A stretch of 64,000 nt of DNA, from contig JACMMS010000054.1 of assembly GCA_014378915.1 (NCBI GenBank), forward strand, positions 1-64,000. Reading direction: 5' to 3'. The position numbers were made by a program, and so were the translations under genes. The stretch's first letter is position 1, and each line of letters opens with the position of its first letter. The notes beneath the pieces are model-generated. The model made no database searches. It was given only the letters and a program-made list of their open reading frames with translations, and had not been told where the DNA came from. Below are positions 44,014 through 55,856 of this stretch, piece by piece. Source of the DNA: Methylophilaceae bacterium (GTDB lineage Bacteria > Pseudomonadota > Gammaproteobacteria > Burkholderiales > Methylophilaceae).

Positions 44014-45758
44014 TGGCTTACGAATCGACATCCAAAATGCAGAACATAGTAAAGGTGCCAGTGTGGCGGCGTCGATTATTGTTAATTGCAGTATTGCTGA
44101 GTTTTGCCGCTTTATTAGTGCGTAGTGTTTATTTGCAAAGTTTGCATAAGAGTTTTTTGCAAAAAGAAGGTAATGCCCGCTATAGTAGAACGTTGAGTTT
44201 GCAAGCATATCGTGGAAAAATTTTAGATAGAAATGGTGAGTTGCTTGCGATTAGTAGCCCTGTGGAAACTATTTGGGCAAACCCAACCGATGTAGTGATT
44301 GATCAAGTACAAACCAAAGCGATGGCTAGTTTGCTTAATATGCGCACAGCTGATATCGATAAAAAGCTAGCCAATCCACAACGCGAGTTTGTTTACATAA
44401 AGCGCCGTTTACCACCAGATTTGGCGGCAAAAGTCATGAGTTTAAGTATTCCTGGTGTTTATTCAGAGCGCGAATACAAGCGTTACTACCCTGCTGCAGA
44501 TGTGACTGCGCATTTGGTGGGTTTTACAGGTGTGGACGATAATGGCCAAGAGGGTTTTGAACTGGCACAAAATACTTGGTTATCAGGTAAATCGGGCAGC
44601 CGACGTGTGCTTAAGGATAGGCAAGGCCATATCATTGAGGACTTGGAGGCGGTAAAAGTGCCACAAGATGGGCATGATTTAATGTTGTCTATCGACCGCA
44701 GAATACAATATTTGGCTTATCGCGAACTAGCAAAAGCAGTTGAAACCAATAAGGCAATCGCTGGTGCTGCTATTGTGCTTGATGCTAAAACTGGCGAGGT
44801 TTTGGCCATGGTGAATTTGCCAACCTATAACCCAAACAACCCAGTCAATGTAAAAGGTAAAACACGTAATCGTGCCATTACCGATACGTTTGAGCCTGGT
44901 TCTACTATGAAGCCAATTAGCGTATCTGCCGCATTGGAAAGTGGTAATTTTACGCCTGAAAGTAAAATCCAAACCTCGCCAGGTACTTTATCTATAGGGC
45001 CTGCCACCATTCATGACTCACATCCACAAGGGCTAATTTCGGTTGGACAAGTCATACAAAAATCATCCAACGTGGGTGCGGCAAAAATGGCGCTTACCTT
45101 GCAGCCCGAGTTTCTCTGGGGTTATTTCAATCAAATTGGATTTGGTTCGCCTACGCATATTGGATTTCCGGGTGAAGGCTCTGGCCGTTTGCGTAATTAC
45201 AAAACTTGGCGACCTATTGAGCAAGCCACCATGTCATTCGGTCACGGAATTAGTGTGACTTTATTGCAGTTAGCGCGCGCTTACACAGTGTTTGCTAATG
45301 ATGGTGAGTTGCGCCCAGTATCTTTGCTTAAACTCAATGAAGCGCCTATCGGGCATCGAGTGTATTCCGCACAAGTAGCAAACGAAATGAAAGATATGCT
45401 CGAAACTGTTGTGCAGCCAGGGGGTACAGCGTTGAAGGCACAAATTGCAGGTTACCGCGTTGCAGGTAAAACGGGTACAGCGCATAAATTGGGTGCGCAT
45501 GGCTACGAGGAAGACAAATACGTCGCATCGTTTGTTGGTATGGCGCCAGCTTCTGATCCGCGTCTGATTATGGCGGTAATGATAGATGAGCCTAGTAACG
45601 GGGAGTATTACGGTGGTTCAGTTGCGGCACCTGTGTTTAGCAAGGTTATGGCAGATGCATTACGCATGTTGGGTATACCGCAAGATGCGCCAAATAATAA
45701 TGTAGTGATTCCTACAGATGAAACGAATGCAGAGCCGGAAGTGAAGGAAACCACTTAA
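44013..45758 (+). CDS. ftsI: Septal peptidoglycan transpeptidase FtsI (PBP3)
   Basis: FtsI cross-links septal peptidoglycan. The 581-aa protein has one TM at about 28-46 and a PBP dimer domain. The transpeptidase active site is complete: SxxK in FEPGSTMKPIS, SxN in IQKSSNVGAAK and KTG in VAGKTGTAHKLG. Length is typical. It lies between ftsL and murE with TAATG overlaps at both ends. Confidence 0.96.
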   Translation: MAYESTSKMQNIVKVPVWRRRLLLIAVLLSFAALLVRSVYLQSLHKSFLQKEGNARYSRTLSLQAYRGKILDRNGELLAISSPVETIWANPTDVVIDQVQTKAMASLLNMRTADIDKKLANPQREFVYIKRRLPPDLAAKVMSLSIPGVYSEREYKRYYPAADVTAHLVGFTGVDDNGQEGFELAQNTWLSGKSGSRRVLKDRQGHIIEDLEAVKVPQDGHDLMLSIDRRIQYLAYRELAKAVETNKAIAGAAIVLDAKTGEVLAMVNLPTYNPNNPVNVKGKTRNRAITDTFEPGSTMKPISVSAALESGNFTPESKIQTSPGTLSIGPATIHDSHPQGLISVGQVIQKSSNVGAAKMALTLQPEFLWGYFNQIGFGSPTHIGFPGEGSGRLRNYKTWRPIEQATMSFGHGISVTLLQLARAYTVFANDGELRPVSLLKLNEAPIGHRVYSAQVANEMKDMLETVVQPGGTALKAQIAGYRVAGKTGTAHKLGAHGYEEDKYVASFVGMAPASDPRLIMAVMIDEPSNGEYYGGSVAAPVFSKVMADALRMLGIPQDAPNNNVVIPTDETNAEPEVKETT

Positions 45759-47206
45759 TGGCTTATTTAAACGCATTACAACACTTAGTTTCAGCACCAT
45801 TTTATTCATTGACGGCAGACAGTAGAAAAGTCGATGTTGGTAGTTTGTTTTTAGCCTACAAAGGTCAAAAGTCAGATGGCCGCGATTTTATTGCGCAAGC
45901 CATACAAAACGGCGCAGCCGGCGTATTGTTTGATGATGCTGGCTTTGTCTGGGATGAAAGCTGGCATGTGCCACATGTGGCCGTGGCAGGTTTGCGCCAT
46001 CAAGCTGGCGAAGTGGCTGATGAGTTTTATGGACATCCTTCACAAAAACTATGGACAGTGGGGGTTACTGGTACAAACGGTAAGACCTCAGTTAGCCAAT
46101 GGATTGCACAAACTTTTGACACGCTAAAGCGTAAAACAGCAGTGATTGGCACGTTAGGCAATGGCTTTATTGGCAGCCTAAATGCAACTGATAACACCAC
46201 GCCTGATGCGATTTTGCTACATGGTATGTTGGCTGATTATCTTGAGCAAGAAGCTGAAGCTGTAGCGATGGAAGTTTCGTCACATGGTTTAGATCAAGGT
46301 CGGGTAAGTGGTGTGCATTTTGACATCGCTGTATTCACGAATTTAAGCCGCGACCATTTGGATTATCACGGTGATATGGCGAGCTATGGTGCGGCTAAGA
46401 AAAAGCTATTTGCTTGGGATAGCTTAAGTTGTGCGGTTGTTAATATCGATGATGACTTTGGTCGTGACTTGGCTGCTGAACTTAAAGCCAATGATAAAAA
46501 CGTACTAACTTACGGAATAGGGTTTGGTGATGTTAATGCTAAAAGTTTGCAGCTTGAGCAAGGCAGAATCACTTTGCAAGTGGCTACCCCACAAGGCGAT
46601 GCAAGCTTGAGTGCTAAAGTGATTGGTCGCTTTAATGCATATAATTTACTCGCAGTGTTGGCAACATTATTAGCGTCAAAAGTGAGCTTAAATGATGCTG
46701 TAAAAGCGATCAGCCAAATCCATGCTGTGCCTGGCCGCATGCAGGTGCTTGGTGGTGATACCTTGCCTTTAGTGGTGGTTGATTATGCGCATACACCAGA
46801 TGCGCTTGAAAAAGCACTCCTTACCCTAAAAGAGCAAACTCAAGGAAAGCTCGTGTGCATATTTGGTTGTGGTGGTAATCGTGATGCTGGCAAACGTAAC
46901 GTGATGGGCAAAATCGCGACAGAAATAGCGGATGCCGTGATTGTCACATCAGACAATCCGCGTGATGAAAATGCTGAAGACATCATCCGTCAGATAGTGC
47001 AAGGCATTACTAAGCACCACATCATCGAAACTGATCGTGCCAGTGCGATTGCGATTGGCGTACTTTCTGCCAAGGCAGGCGATGTTGTGTTAATTGCTGG
47101 CAAAGGCCATGAAGACTACCAAGAAGTTAGTGGCGTTAAACAGCACTTTAGTGATATTGAACAAGCGGAAATGGTATTGAAATTGTATGAGGAGAGTTTT
47201 TCATGA
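45758..47206 (+). CDS. murE: UDP-MurNAc-L-Ala-D-Glu:meso-DAP ligase
   Basis: MurE adds the third residue of the stem peptide. The 482-aa Mur ligase has the ATP motif VGVTGTNGKTSVSQWI, the carbamylated-Lys/middle domain SSHGLDQGRVSGVHFDIAVF, and SDNPRDENAEDI. The DNPR motif is the known selector for meso-diaminopimelate, so the stem peptide is of the DAP type. The start overlaps the ftsI stop and the end overlaps murF by 4 nt. Confidence 0.96.
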   Translation: MAYLNALQHLVSAPFYSLTADSRKVDVGSLFLAYKGQKSDGRDFIAQAIQNGAAGVLFDDAGFVWDESWHVPHVAVAGLRHQAGEVADEFYGHPSQKLWTVGVTGTNGKTSVSQWIAQTFDTLKRKTAVIGTLGNGFIGSLNATDNTTPDAILLHGMLADYLEQEAEAVAMEVSSHGLDQGRVSGVHFDIAVFTNLSRDHLDYHGDMASYGAAKKKLFAWDSLSCAVVNIDDDFGRDLAAELKANDKNVLTYGIGFGDVNAKSLQLEQGRITLQVATPQGDASLSAKVIGRFNAYNLLAVLATLLASKVSLNDAVKAISQIHAVPGRMQVLGGDTLPLVVVDYAHTPDALEKALLTLKEQTQGKLVCIFGCGGNRDAGKRNVMGKIATEIADAVIVTSDNPRDENAEDIIRQIVQGITKHHIIETDRASAIAIGVLSAKAGDVVLIAGKGHEDYQEVSGVKQHFSDIEQAEMVLKLYEESFS

Positions 47207-48681
47207 AGCAAGAGATGATGAAGCTTTCTGAGTTGCTAAGTGTGCTTAATGTTAGGCAAATAGAGGCACAACTAATAGGCGAGGACATTGGCTTTGACTG
47301 CGTTGGTATTGATAGCCGTCAAATTAAACGCGATCAATTGTTTATTGCGATTAAGGGTGAAAACTTTGATGGCAATGCTTTTGCAGTTGAATCGCTACAA
47401 CTAGGCGCAGCTGCCGCCATTATTTCTGATAACACAGTTGCTAGCCAAATTAAACATGGTTTATTGGTGAAAGATACACGCATTGCATTGGGTTTGTTGG
47501 GTGAATATTGGCGCCAAAAATTTGCAATTCCTGTGATTGCGATCACTGGTAGCAATGGCAAAACTACCGTCAAAGAAATGGTGGCGTCAATTTTACGCAC
47601 CGCTAGCGGCAGTGCAGAGGCTGTTTTAGCAACTCGTGGCAATTTGAATAATGATTTTGGTATGCCACTTACTTTGTTGCAGATGAATGCGCATCACCAA
47701 TACGCGGTGATTGAAATGGGCATGAATCACACGGGTGAAATTGCCTATTTGACCAAATTAGCACACCCCACAGTGGCTTTGGTGAATAACGCAGGTACTG
47801 CACATATCGGTGAATTAGGCTCAAAAGATGCTATTGCGGCAGCTAAAGGCGAAATTTTTTCAGGTCTGGAAAATGCGGGCATCGCTATTGTTAACGCGGA
47901 CGATAGCTATGCTAGCTATTGGATTGAATTGATCAAGCAGCTCGGCACATATAAAAAAATTACCACTTTCGGTTTGAATGGCTCTGGTGCTAAAAGCGTC
48001 GACGTAACAGCACTGGTTTTGGAGCAAGCAGACATTACCCAGCTTAATTTAACCACGCCAAAAGGTGGTGTAAGTTTTGAGCTTACTGTGTTAGGGCAAC
48101 ACAACGTGAGCAATGCTTTGGCAGCGAGTGCTGTGGCCGTTGCGCTCAACATCAGCTTGCAACATATCGCCACAGGGCTAGCTAATTTTACTGGTGTTGC
48201 AGGCAGATTAACCCAGCGTATAGGCTTCAATGAAGCGCTTATTATTGATGATACTTACAACGCAAACCCTGATTCTATGCGTGCAGCGATTGATGTGTTG
48301 ACTGCTAAATCAGGTAAAACCATTTTTGTGATGGGCGATATGGGCGAATTGGGCAATGACGCCGCTGAGCTGCATGCAGAAATTGGTCAATACGCACAAG
48401 ATGCGGGCGTGCAAGTAATGTATGCGATTGGCGAAAATAGTGCTGAAGCTACTCGCACCTTTGACAGTACTAACAAAAAACAGCAGGCCTATCATTTTGA
48501 AACTGTAGAAGATCTTGTAGCCGCGCTAAAGTTGGCCATGGATAAATTCACAACAGTATTAGTAAAAGGTTCACGATTTATGCGCATGGAGCGCGTAGTG
48601 AACCTCATTATAAAAAAACCAGAAATAGAACAACAAGAACAGGCAAACCAGCCGGAAAAAATGGAACAAGGAGCGCATTAA
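47203..48681 (+). CDS. murF: UDP-MurNAc-tripeptide D-Ala-D-Ala ligase
   Basis: MurF completes the pentapeptide precursor. The 492-aa protein has the ATP motif [59 protein letters not shown] and [15 protein letters not shown]. The C-terminal ~20 residues ([19 protein letters not shown]) are a charged extension beyond the fold. It overlaps murE by ATGA and abuts mraY by TAATG. Confidence 0.96.
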   Translation: MKQEMMKLSELLSVLNVRQIEAQLIGEDIGFDCVGIDSRQIKRDQLFIAIKGENFDGNAFAVESLQLGAAAAIISDNTVASQIKHGLLVKDTRIALGLLGEYWRQKFAIPVIAITGSNGKTTVKEMVASILRTASGSAEAVLATRGNLNNDFGMPLTLLQMNAHHQYAVIEMGMNHTGEIAYLTKLAHPTVALVNNAGTAHIGELGSKDAIAAAKGEIFSGLENAGIAIVNADDSYASYWIELIKQLGTYKKITTFGLNGSGAKSVDVTALVLEQADITQLNLTTPKGGVSFELTVLGQHNVSNALAASAVAVALNISLQHIATGLANFTGVAGRLTQRIGFNEALIIDDTYNANPDSMRAAIDVLTAKSGKTIFVMGDMGELGNDAAELHAEIGQYAQDAGVQVMYAIGENSAEATRTFDSTNKKQQAYHFETVEDLVAALKLAMDKFTTVLVKGSRFMRMERVVNLIIKKPEIEQQEQANQPEKMEQGAH

Positions 48682-49784
48682 TGTTATTAGAACTTGCACA
48701 CTATTTAGCGCGTGATATTCACGGGTTTAATGTTTTTAACTACATCACTTTGCGCGCCGTATTAGCAACCTTAACTGCGTTAACTATTTCATTTGTGGTT
48801 GGTCCGCATATGATTAAAAAATTGACGCAATACAAAGTTGGCCAATCTGTGCGTGATGATGGTCCACAAACGCATTTGATTAAAGCGGGTACGCCAACTA
48901 TGGGTGGCGCGCTTATTTTGGTGGCCATTGCCATATCTACGCTGCTTTGGGCAGATTTAAATAATCGCTTTATTTGGGTGGTATTGGTGACTACTTTAGG
49001 GTTTGGCACAATCGGTTGGATAGATGATTACCGTAAAGTGGTACACCGCAATCCTAAAGGTTTATCCGCCAAAGCCAAATATTTTTGGCAAAGTTTAATC
49101 GGCTTATCAGTAGCCATATTTTTGTATAAAACCTCGCTAAGTCCAGCTGAAACTACACTAATTGTGCCATTTTTTAAACATTTAGCCTTGCCGTTGGGCG
49201 CGCTAGGGTTTGTGGTGCTGACCTACTTTGTTGTCGTAGGTACTAGTAATGCGGTGAATTTAACTGACGGCTTAGATGGATTAGCTATTATGCCCACAGT
49301 CATGGTAGGTAGCGCCTTGGCAATATTTGCTTATGTTGCGGGACATGTTTATTTTTCAAAATATCTTGGAGTGCCTTATGTTGCAGGTGCGGGTGAGCTG
49401 ATGGTTTTTTGTGCGGCTATGGCCGGTGCAGGTTTAGGTTTTTTATGGTTTAACGCTTACCCAGCTGAAGTTTTTATGGGCGACGTTGGTGCGCTAGCGC
49501 TAGGTGGTGCTCTGGGTATTGTTGCTGTCATTGTAAGACAAGAGCTCGTGCTGTTTATTATGGGTGGCGTGTTTGTAGTTGAAACATTTTCAGTGGCGCT
49601 GCAAGTCATGTATTTCAAATATACCAAAAGCAAAACAGGTACAGGTAAGCGTATTTTTTTAATGGCGCCTTTGCATCACCACTACGAGCAAAAAGGTTGG
49701 AAAGAGACACAAGTCGTGGTGCGATTTTGGATTATCACCATGATGCTGGTACTAGTTGGTATTGCCAGCTTGAAAATTAGGTAG
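48681..49784 (+). CDS. mraY: Phospho-MurNAc-pentapeptide translocase (lipid I synthase)
   Basis: MraY transfers phospho-MurNAc-pentapeptide to undecaprenyl phosphate in the inner membrane. The 367-aa protein with about ten TM segments has [48 protein letters not shown] and the His cluster [14 protein letters not shown]. These include the Mg-binding Asp residues of the family. Length matches E. coli (360). Confidence 0.97.
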   Translation: MLLELAHYLARDIHGFNVFNYITLRAVLATLTALTISFVVGPHMIKKLTQYKVGQSVRDDGPQTHLIKAGTPTMGGALILVAIAISTLLWADLNNRFIWVVLVTTLGFGTIGWIDDYRKVVHRNPKGLSAKAKYFWQSLIGLSVAIFLYKTSLSPAETTLIVPFFKHLALPLGALGFVVLTYFVVVGTSNAVNLTDGLDGLAIMPTVMVGSALAIFAYVAGHVYFSKYLGVPYVAGAGELMVFCAAMAGAGLGFLWFNAYPAEVFMGDVGALALGGALGIVAVIVRQELVLFIMGGVFVVETFSVALQVMYFKYTKSKTGTGKRIFLMAPLHHHYEQKGWKETQVVVRFWIITMMLVLVGIASLKIR

Positions 49785-49795
49785 TTGACGAATTA

Positions 49796-51223
49796 ATGAA
49801 ACTTCAATTAAAAGACAAACAAGTGCTAGTGCTCGGACTCGGTGATACGGGCTTATCCGTACTACGTTGGCTTGCGCGCCAAGGCGCTGACTTGTCTGTT
49901 GCTGATACACGCGCAACTCCACCGGGTATGGATACACTTAAAATTGAGTTGCCAGAGGTGAAAATAGTCACAGGTGCGTTTCAATCTACTGTATTTAACA
50001 GCGCAGATTTGATTGTTGTAAGCCCTGGTGTACCTCTAAACACGCCAGAAATTCAAGGCGCACTATTGCGGGGTGTGCCTGTGGTAGGTGATGTGGAATT
50101 ACTTGCACAGCAACTTGATTGCAATGCGCAATACTCACAAACAAAAGTAATCGGCATTACTGGGGCTAATGGCAAAACAACAGTGACTACGCTGGTTGGT
50201 GAAATGTGCAAGGCTGCCGGCTTGAATACAGTCATAGCGGGTAATATTGGCCTGCCAGTGCTGGATATATTGAGTATGGATATTCCGGATGTGATTGTAC
50301 TAGAGCTATCCAGTTTTCAATTAGAAACTACTCACAGTTTAAACATGGCTGCTGCTACGGTATTGAATGTCACCGAAGATCATATGGAAAGATATGCAAG
50401 TTTTGCTGACTACGCTGCAGCAAAAGCGCGCATCTTTGCGCATGCTCAAGTCAAGGTCGTTAACCGTGAAGATAGCTACTCATCAGCCATGGTTGACGCA
50501 ACATCGAAAGCAGTGAGTTTTGGCTTAAATATGCCAGTTAATCAAGAGGACTTTGGTTTAGTAACTCAAGCTGATAATACTTATCTGGCGCAGGGCGCTT
50601 TAGCCTTATTACCGCTCAATGAAATGAAGTTAAGAGGTTTGCATAATGCTGCTAATGGTTTAGCGGCACTGGCTTTGTGTCGTGCTATAGATATTGATTT
50701 CGAACCTTTGCTCAGTACATTGAAAACCTTTAAAGGTCTGCCACATCGTGTGGAGTGGGTTGCAAATATCGGCGAGGTTGATTTTTACGATGATTCAAAA
50801 GGCACCAATGTTGGCGCTACTTGTGCGGCAATCGCTGGCATGACCAAAAATGGGTCATCACAAAAAGTGGTATTGATTGCTGGCGGAGATGGAAAGGGTC
50901 AGGATTTTTCACCTTTGCTCAATGCCGTACAGGCTAATGCGCGTGCGGTTGTGCTGATTGGTCGTGATGCGCCAGCGATAGAGCAGGCACTAGTGAGTAG
51001 CGATATCCCACGTTATTTTGCCGTTGATTTACCAGAAGCGGTGAATATTGCTTACAAAGTTGCTCATCAAGGCGATGCGGTATTATTATCACCAGCATGT
51101 GCAAGCTTTGATATGTTCAAAAACTATGGTCATCGCGCTGAAGTGTTTATTGATTCGGTCCAGTTATTGCAAACCAATCAGCAGGCACTTACCAAGTCAT
51201 CTGACTCAAGGATTATAGGATGA
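49796..51223 (+). CDS. murD: UDP-MurNAc-L-Ala:D-Glu ligase
   Basis: MurD adds D-glutamate, the product of MurI (3804-4643). The 475-aa protein has [60 protein letters not shown] and [14 protein letters not shown]. The stop overlaps the ftsW ATG. Confidence 0.96.
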   Translation: MKLQLKDKQVLVLGLGDTGLSVLRWLARQGADLSVADTRATPPGMDTLKIELPEVKIVTGAFQSTVFNSADLIVVSPGVPLNTPEIQGALLRGVPVVGDVELLAQQLDCNAQYSQTKVIGITGANGKTTVTTLVGEMCKAAGLNTVIAGNIGLPVLDILSMDIPDVIVLELSSFQLETTHSLNMAAATVLNVTEDHMERYASFADYAAAKARIFAHAQVKVVNREDSYSSAMVDATSKAVSFGLNMPVNQEDFGLVTQADNTYLAQGALALLPLNEMKLRGLHNAANGLAALALCRAIDIDFEPLLSTLKTFKGLPHRVEWVANIGEVDFYDDSKGTNVGATCAAIAGMTKNGSSQKVVLIAGGDGKGQDFSPLLNAVQANARAVVLIGRDAPAIEQALVSSDIPRYFAVDLPEAVNIAYKVAHQGDAVLLSPACASFDMFKNYGHRAEVFIDSVQLLQTNQQALTKSSDSRIIG

Positions 51224-52410
51224 TGGATTTTGGCACAAATAAAACTTTAAGCACATTTTTTGTCAATCGTGATCGCGTTAATGCGCCCAATTATGACCAA
51301 GGGTTGTTATGGGTAACGCTGATTATGCTTGGTATTAGTGTAGTGATGGTCTACTCAGCCTCTATTGCATTAGCAGAAGCAGACAAGGCAACTGGGCATC
51401 AAGCTACTTATTTCTTGATTCGCCAAGCCGTGTTTTTAGTCATAGGGGCAGCAGCAGCATTCATTACCTTTCAAATACCCATGCAGTGGTGGCAAAAAAT
51501 GGCACCGTATTTGTTTTTAATCGGACTTTTTTTGTTAGTACTTGTATTGGTGCCTGGTATTGGCCGCAACGTGAATGGCAGCCGTCGTTGGCTATCTTTA
51601 GTGTTCATTAATTTACAGCCTTCTGAATTTATGAAACTGTTTTCTGCCATGTATGTGGCAGATTATGCGGTGCGCAAAGCTTCGAAAATGGATAGCCTAG
51701 TGAGTGGTTTTCTGCCTATGGTGGCTGTCATGATTATTGTTGGCGGCTTGTTATTACATGAGCCAGATTTTGGCGCATTTGCCGTCATCGCTTCAATATC
51801 CATAGCCATTTTGTGGCTTGGTGGCATCAACGTAAAAATCTTTATTGGGCTGTTAGTCACCATGCCAATAGGCATTATTTTGCTGATTTGGAGCTCGCCT
51901 TATCGTATGCAACGTGTCATCGGTTTTATGAACCCATGGGCTGACCCCTACGGTAAAGGCTATCAACTTTCGCATGCGCTTATCGCTTTTGGCCGCGGTG
52001 AATGGTTTGGTGTAGGCTTGGGCGCCAGCGTAGAAAAATTACTGTATTTGCCAGAAGCGCATACCGACTTTTTATTAGCGGTGATTGCAGAAGAGCTGGG
52101 TTTTGTTGGTGTAGCGGTGGTGATTGGCTTATTCAGCTGGTTGGTTATTCGTGCATTTAGTATCGGTAAAACTGCCATTGAAAACGAACGTTATTTTTCT
52201 GGTTTGTTAGCACAAGGTTTAGGTGTATGGGTGGGTGCGCAAGGATTTATTAATATGGGCGTAAACATGGGTTTGCTGCCCACTAAAGGCTTGACCTTGC
52301 CCTTACTTTCATTTGGTGGTAGCGGCATTTTGGCGAATTGTATCGCGATGGCTGTTTTACTTAGAATTGACTGGGAAAGCCGTCGTTTGCAGAAGAGTTT
52401 GCCGACATGA
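51220..52410 (+). CDS. ftsW: Septal peptidoglycan glycosyltransferase FtsW
   Basis: FtsW is a SEDS-family polymerase working with FtsI. The 396-aa polytopic protein shows [36 protein letters not shown] and [20 protein letters not shown], the conserved SEDS motifs with the catalytic Asp region (HEPDFGAF). It overlaps murD and murG by 4 nt each. Confidence 0.96.
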   Translation: MMDFGTNKTLSTFFVNRDRVNAPNYDQGLLWVTLIMLGISVVMVYSASIALAEADKATGHQATYFLIRQAVFLVIGAAAAFITFQIPMQWWQKMAPYLFLIGLFLLVLVLVPGIGRNVNGSRRWLSLVFINLQPSEFMKLFSAMYVADYAVRKASKMDSLVSGFLPMVAVMIIVGGLLLHEPDFGAFAVIASISIAILWLGGINVKIFIGLLVTMPIGIILLIWSSPYRMQRVIGFMNPWADPYGKGYQLSHALIAFGRGEWFGVGLGASVEKLLYLPEAHTDFLLAVIAEELGFVGVAVVIGLFSWLVIRAFSIGKTAIENERYFSGLLAQGLGVWVGAQGFINMGVNMGLLPTKGLTLPLLSFGGSGILANCIAMAVLLRIDWESRRLQKSLPT

Positions 52411-53492
52411 CCGCTCAAATTAAATCAGTAAACAAAACATTATTGGTGATGGCTGGTGGCACTGGCGGGCACGTTTATCCAGCAATGGCTGTGGCTGATG
52501 AGTTGCAATCACGTGGCTGGAATGTGACATGGTTGGCTACGGAAGGGGGCATGGAAAATCGCCTGATCGCTGGAAAAAATTATAACGTGGCAGTCATCAA
52601 CATGAAAGGTGTGCGTGGCAAAGGTCTGTTACGTCTTGTTTCACTACCATTTCAACTGTTAAAAGCTTTTGCGCAAAGTTTTGCGGCGATCAAAAAGCAT
52701 CAACCCAATGTGCTGTTGGGTATGGGTGGTTTTGCTGCTTTCCCTGGTGGTTTAATGGCGTGGTTGCTTCGTAAACCATTAGTAATACATGAGCAAAACT
52801 CAGTAGCAGGATTAACGAATAAGGTGCTAGCTAAGTTTGCTAAAAAGGTATTGGTGGCTTTCCCAGAAGCATTTAAAGGTGTGGGCACTTTAGTAGGCAA
52901 TCCTGTGCGTGCGGATATCACAGCGTTAGAAAACCCGGAAACACGATTTAAAGGACGCATTGGTTCAATGCGATTGCTGGTAGTCGGTGGTAGTTTAGGC
53001 GCGCAGGCTTTGAATGATGTTGTGCCTAAAGCATTGGCTTTAATGGTAGAAGCACAACGCCCACAAGTGATTCATCAAGCGGGTGAAAAGCACATAGCAA
53101 CGTTACGGGCTAACTATCAAATGGCTGGTGTAAATGCAGAAGCAAAAGCTTTTATTAATGATATGGCTGCCATGTATGCATGGGCGGATCTGGTGATTTG
53201 TCGTGCAGGCGCGCTGACTGTAGCGGAGTTATCTACAGCTGGGGTTGCCAGTGTTTTAGTGCCGTTTCCGTTTGCAGTAGATGATCATCAAACAACCAAT
53301 GCAGCCTATTTGGCAGATGCAGGTGCTGCGCTATTAGTGCAACAAAGCGAACTAACAGCAACAGTTTTATATGAAATTTTGCAAGATTTAAGCCGCGAGC
53401 AGTGTCGTGAAATGGCAATAAAAGCACGTATTTTGGGTAAGCCAGAGGCTACTAATACCGTCGCCAACATTTGTATGGAGTTAGCGTTATGA
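52407..53492 (+). CDS. murG: UDP-GlcNAc:lipid I N-acetylglucosaminyltransferase
   Basis: MurG makes lipid II. The 361-aa GT28 enzyme has the glycine loop [48 protein letters not shown] and the UDP-GlcNAc region [20 protein letters not shown]. The stop (53490-53492) overlaps the ATG of an 11-codon mini-ORF that leads to murC. Confidence 0.96.
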   Translation: MTAQIKSVNKTLLVMAGGTGGHVYPAMAVADELQSRGWNVTWLATEGGMENRLIAGKNYNVAVINMKGVRGKGLLRLVSLPFQLLKAFAQSFAAIKKHQPNVLLGMGGFAAFPGGLMAWLLRKPLVIHEQNSVAGLTNKVLAKFAKKVLVAFPEAFKGVGTLVGNPVRADITALENPETRFKGRIGSMRLLVVGGSLGAQALNDVVPKALALMVEAQRPQVIHQAGEKHIATLRANYQMAGVNAEAKAFINDMAAMYAWADLVICRAGALTVAELSTAGVASVLVPFPFAVDDHQTTNAAYLADAGAALLVQQSELTATVLYEILQDLSREQCREMAIKARILGKPEATNTVANICMELAL

Positions 53493-53524
53493 AACATAAA
53501 AAGTCTGTGGAGCAAAGACGGTGA
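53489..53524 (+). CDS. 11-codon minicistron bridging murG and murC (possible leader peptide)
   Basis: ATG 53489 overlaps the murG stop as ATGA. The frame reads [11 protein letters not shown] and stops at TGA 53522-53524, which overlaps the murC GTG start as GTGA. Its first codons (ATGAAACATAA) repeat those of murC (GTGAAACATAA). It could pass ribosomes from murG to murC. It could equally be a chance leftover of a duplicated start. Expression is unproven. Confidence 0.35.
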   Translation: MKHKKSVEQRR

Positions 53525-54930
53525 AACATAAGGTAAAAAACATACATTTTGTTGGTATTGGCGGTTCCGGCATGAGCGGTATTGCTGAGGTGCTGATTAA
53601 TCTTGACTTTAAAGTATCGGGCTCAGACTTGGCAAATAATGCCACAACAAAACGTTTACAAGGTTTTGGTGCAACCGTCTACCAAGGGCACGCAACTGAG
53701 AATATAAAAGATGCCGATGTGGTAGTGGTGTCATCTGCGGTCAATGAGGCAAATCCAGAAGTCATTGCTGCACGCTCAAAAAATATCCCAGTTGTACCAC
53801 GCGCCATTATGCTGGCTGAGTTAATGCGCTTTAGGCAAGGCATTGCGGTTGCAGGTACACATGGCAAAACTACCACAACTAGCCTGATTGCCAGTATTTT
53901 GGCAGAAGCGGGAATGGATCCAACGTTTGTAATCGGCGGTAAATTAGAAGCGGCGAGTGCTAATGCCCGTCTGGGCTCTGGTGAATATATTGTTGCTGAA
54001 GCGGATGAATCTGACGCGTCTTTCTTGCATCTTACGCCGGTGATGGCAGTGGTGACTAATATTGATGCTGACCACATGGATACTTATGAGCATAGCTTTG
54101 AGAAGTTAAAAGGCGCTTTTGTTGAGTTTTTACAGCAGCTACCGTTTTGGGGTAGAGCCGTATTGTGTATTGATGATGCCAATATACGAGCGATTTTTCC
54201 ACAAGTTTCTAAGCCAATTACGGCCTATGGTTTTAGTGAAGATGCTCAAATTCGTGCAACCAATGTGCGTGCAGATGGCGGAAAAATGCACTTTACCGTG
54301 ACACGTGTGAATGGTGTAACCACAACTTTAGATATCACATTGAACTTGCCAGGCAATCACTATGTGCTTAATGCGCTAGCGGCCATTGCCATTGCCAGCG
54401 AGTTAAACGTAGCTGATGTAGCCATTATTAAGGCTTTAAAAGAATTCAAGGGTGTAGGTAGGCGCTTTGAACGTTATGGCGAAGTGCCTGCTAAAACGGG
54501 CGGTGTATTTACTTTAATTGACGATTATGGACATCATCCAGTTGAAATGCAGGCAGTGATTGCTGCGGCCCGTGGCGCATTTCCAGATAGGCGATTAGTG
54601 ATGGCGTTTCAGCCACATCGTTACACAAGAACTCGCGATTGCTTTGAAGATTTTGTCCGCGTGTTATCCAGCGCAGATGCGGTATTGGTAACTGAAGTTT
54701 ACTCCGCAGGTGAAGCACCCATTGTCGCAGCGGACGGGCGTTCATTAGCTAGAGCGATTCGCGTACTAGGTAAGGTGGAGCCGTTGTTCCTTGAAACTAC
54801 AGCTGAACTGCCAGAAGCGATTTTAGATGTGGCAAAAGCGGGTGATGTAGTGATTGTCATGGGTGCTGGTTCAATTGGCCAAGTTGCATTTAACACGAAA
54901 GAACTGTCTTTAACAGGCAGCACCCAATAA
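53521..54930 (+). CDS. murC: UDP-MurNAc:L-alanine ligase
   Basis: MurC adds the first stem-peptide residue. The 469-aa protein has [20 protein letters not shown], the ATP motif [34 protein letters not shown] and [20 protein letters not shown]. The start is GTG at 53521 with GGAG nine bases upstream; [15 protein letters not shown] is the family start. It overlaps murB as TAATG. Confidence 0.96.
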   Translation: MKHKVKNIHFVGIGGSGMSGIAEVLINLDFKVSGSDLANNATTKRLQGFGATVYQGHATENIKDADVVVVSSAVNEANPEVIAARSKNIPVVPRAIMLAELMRFRQGIAVAGTHGKTTTTSLIASILAEAGMDPTFVIGGKLEAASANARLGSGEYIVAEADESDASFLHLTPVMAVVTNIDADHMDTYEHSFEKLKGAFVEFLQQLPFWGRAVLCIDDANIRAIFPQVSKPITAYGFSEDAQIRATNVRADGGKMHFTVTRVNGVTTTLDITLNLPGNHYVLNALAAIAIASELNVADVAIIKALKEFKGVGRRFERYGEVPAKTGGVFTLIDDYGHHPVEMQAVIAAARGAFPDRRLVMAFQPHRYTRTRDCFEDFVRVLSSADAVLVTEVYSAGEAPIVAADGRSLARAIRVLGKVEPLFLETTAELPEAILDVAKAGDVVIVMGAGSIGQVAFNTKELSLTGSTQ

Positions 54931-55856
54931 TGCATCAAATGCAACCTACATTATCAGGTCAATTGTTGTTAAACGAGCCACTTGCTCGCTATAACAGCTG
55001 GCGCGTAGGTGGTTCAGCCGAACGTTTTTATATCGCGTCTAGCTTAAGTGATTTAAGTCATTTTTTACAAAGCTTACATGCAGATGAACCAGTTTGTTTT
55101 ATTGGGCTTGGTTCAAATTTGTTAGTCCGTGATGGCGGTGTACGGGGCACGGTGATTTTGATGCATAGCGTACTCAACACATTAAAAACGGAGAGTGACG
55201 CTATCTATGCGGATGCTGGTGTGACTTGTGCCAAGGTAGCTAAGTTCTCTGCTAAACACGCCAAGCAAGGTGGCGAATTTATGGCGGGTATCCCAGGCAC
55301 AGTCGGTGGTGCGTTGGCAATGAATGCAGGATGCTATGGTTCAGAAACATGGGATGTAATTGCAAAAGTACAAACCATTAGTCGCCGTGGTGAAATACAA
55401 ATTCGTGAAAAAAGCGCATTTAAAACCAGCTATCGCCGTGTGGAAATGGCAACAGGTTTATTGGGTATAGATGAGTGGTTTGTTGGGGCATGGTTTGAAT
55501 TAAAAGCGGGTAATGCAGATGAGTCTGCACAAAAAATTAAAGAGTTGTTAGCTAAACGTTTAGCCAGCCAACCACTTAATTTACCTAATGCAGGTTCAAC
55601 TTTCAGAAATCCAGCTGGTGACTATGCGGCTCGGCTAATTGAGGCCAGCGGATTGAAAGGTTTTCAAGTTGGTGGTGCGCAGGTTTCAACCAAGCATACT
55701 AATTTTATTGTGAATTTAGGTGGTTCGACTGCGGCAGATATTGAGCAATTGATTGCTCATATGAGAGATACAGTGAAACAACAGTTTGGCGTTGAATTGC
55801 GACAAGAAGTCAGAGTAATAGGTGAAAAGCTGGGTGGAGAACAGATCAGTGGATAA
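54930..55856 (+). CDS. murB: UDP-N-acetylenolpyruvoylglucosamine reductase
   Basis: MurB is a FAD enzyme giving UDP-MurNAc. The 308-aa protein shows [53 protein letters not shown] and [20 protein letters not shown]. It has the shorter type II-like architecture, without the E. coli C-terminal insertion. It overlaps ddl by 8 nt. Confidence 0.95.
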   Translation: MHQMQPTLSGQLLLNEPLARYNSWRVGGSAERFYIASSLSDLSHFLQSLHADEPVCFIGLGSNLLVRDGGVRGTVILMHSVLNTLKTESDAIYADAGVTCAKVAKFSAKHAKQGGEFMAGIPGTVGGALAMNAGCYGSETWDVIAKVQTISRRGEIQIREKSAFKTSYRRVEMATGLLGIDEWFVGAWFELKAGNADESAQKIKELLAKRLASQPLNLPNAGSTFRNPAGDYAARLIEASGLKGFQVGGAQVSTKHTNFIVNLGGSTAADIEQLIAHMRDTVKQQFGVELRQEVRVIGEKLGGEQISG

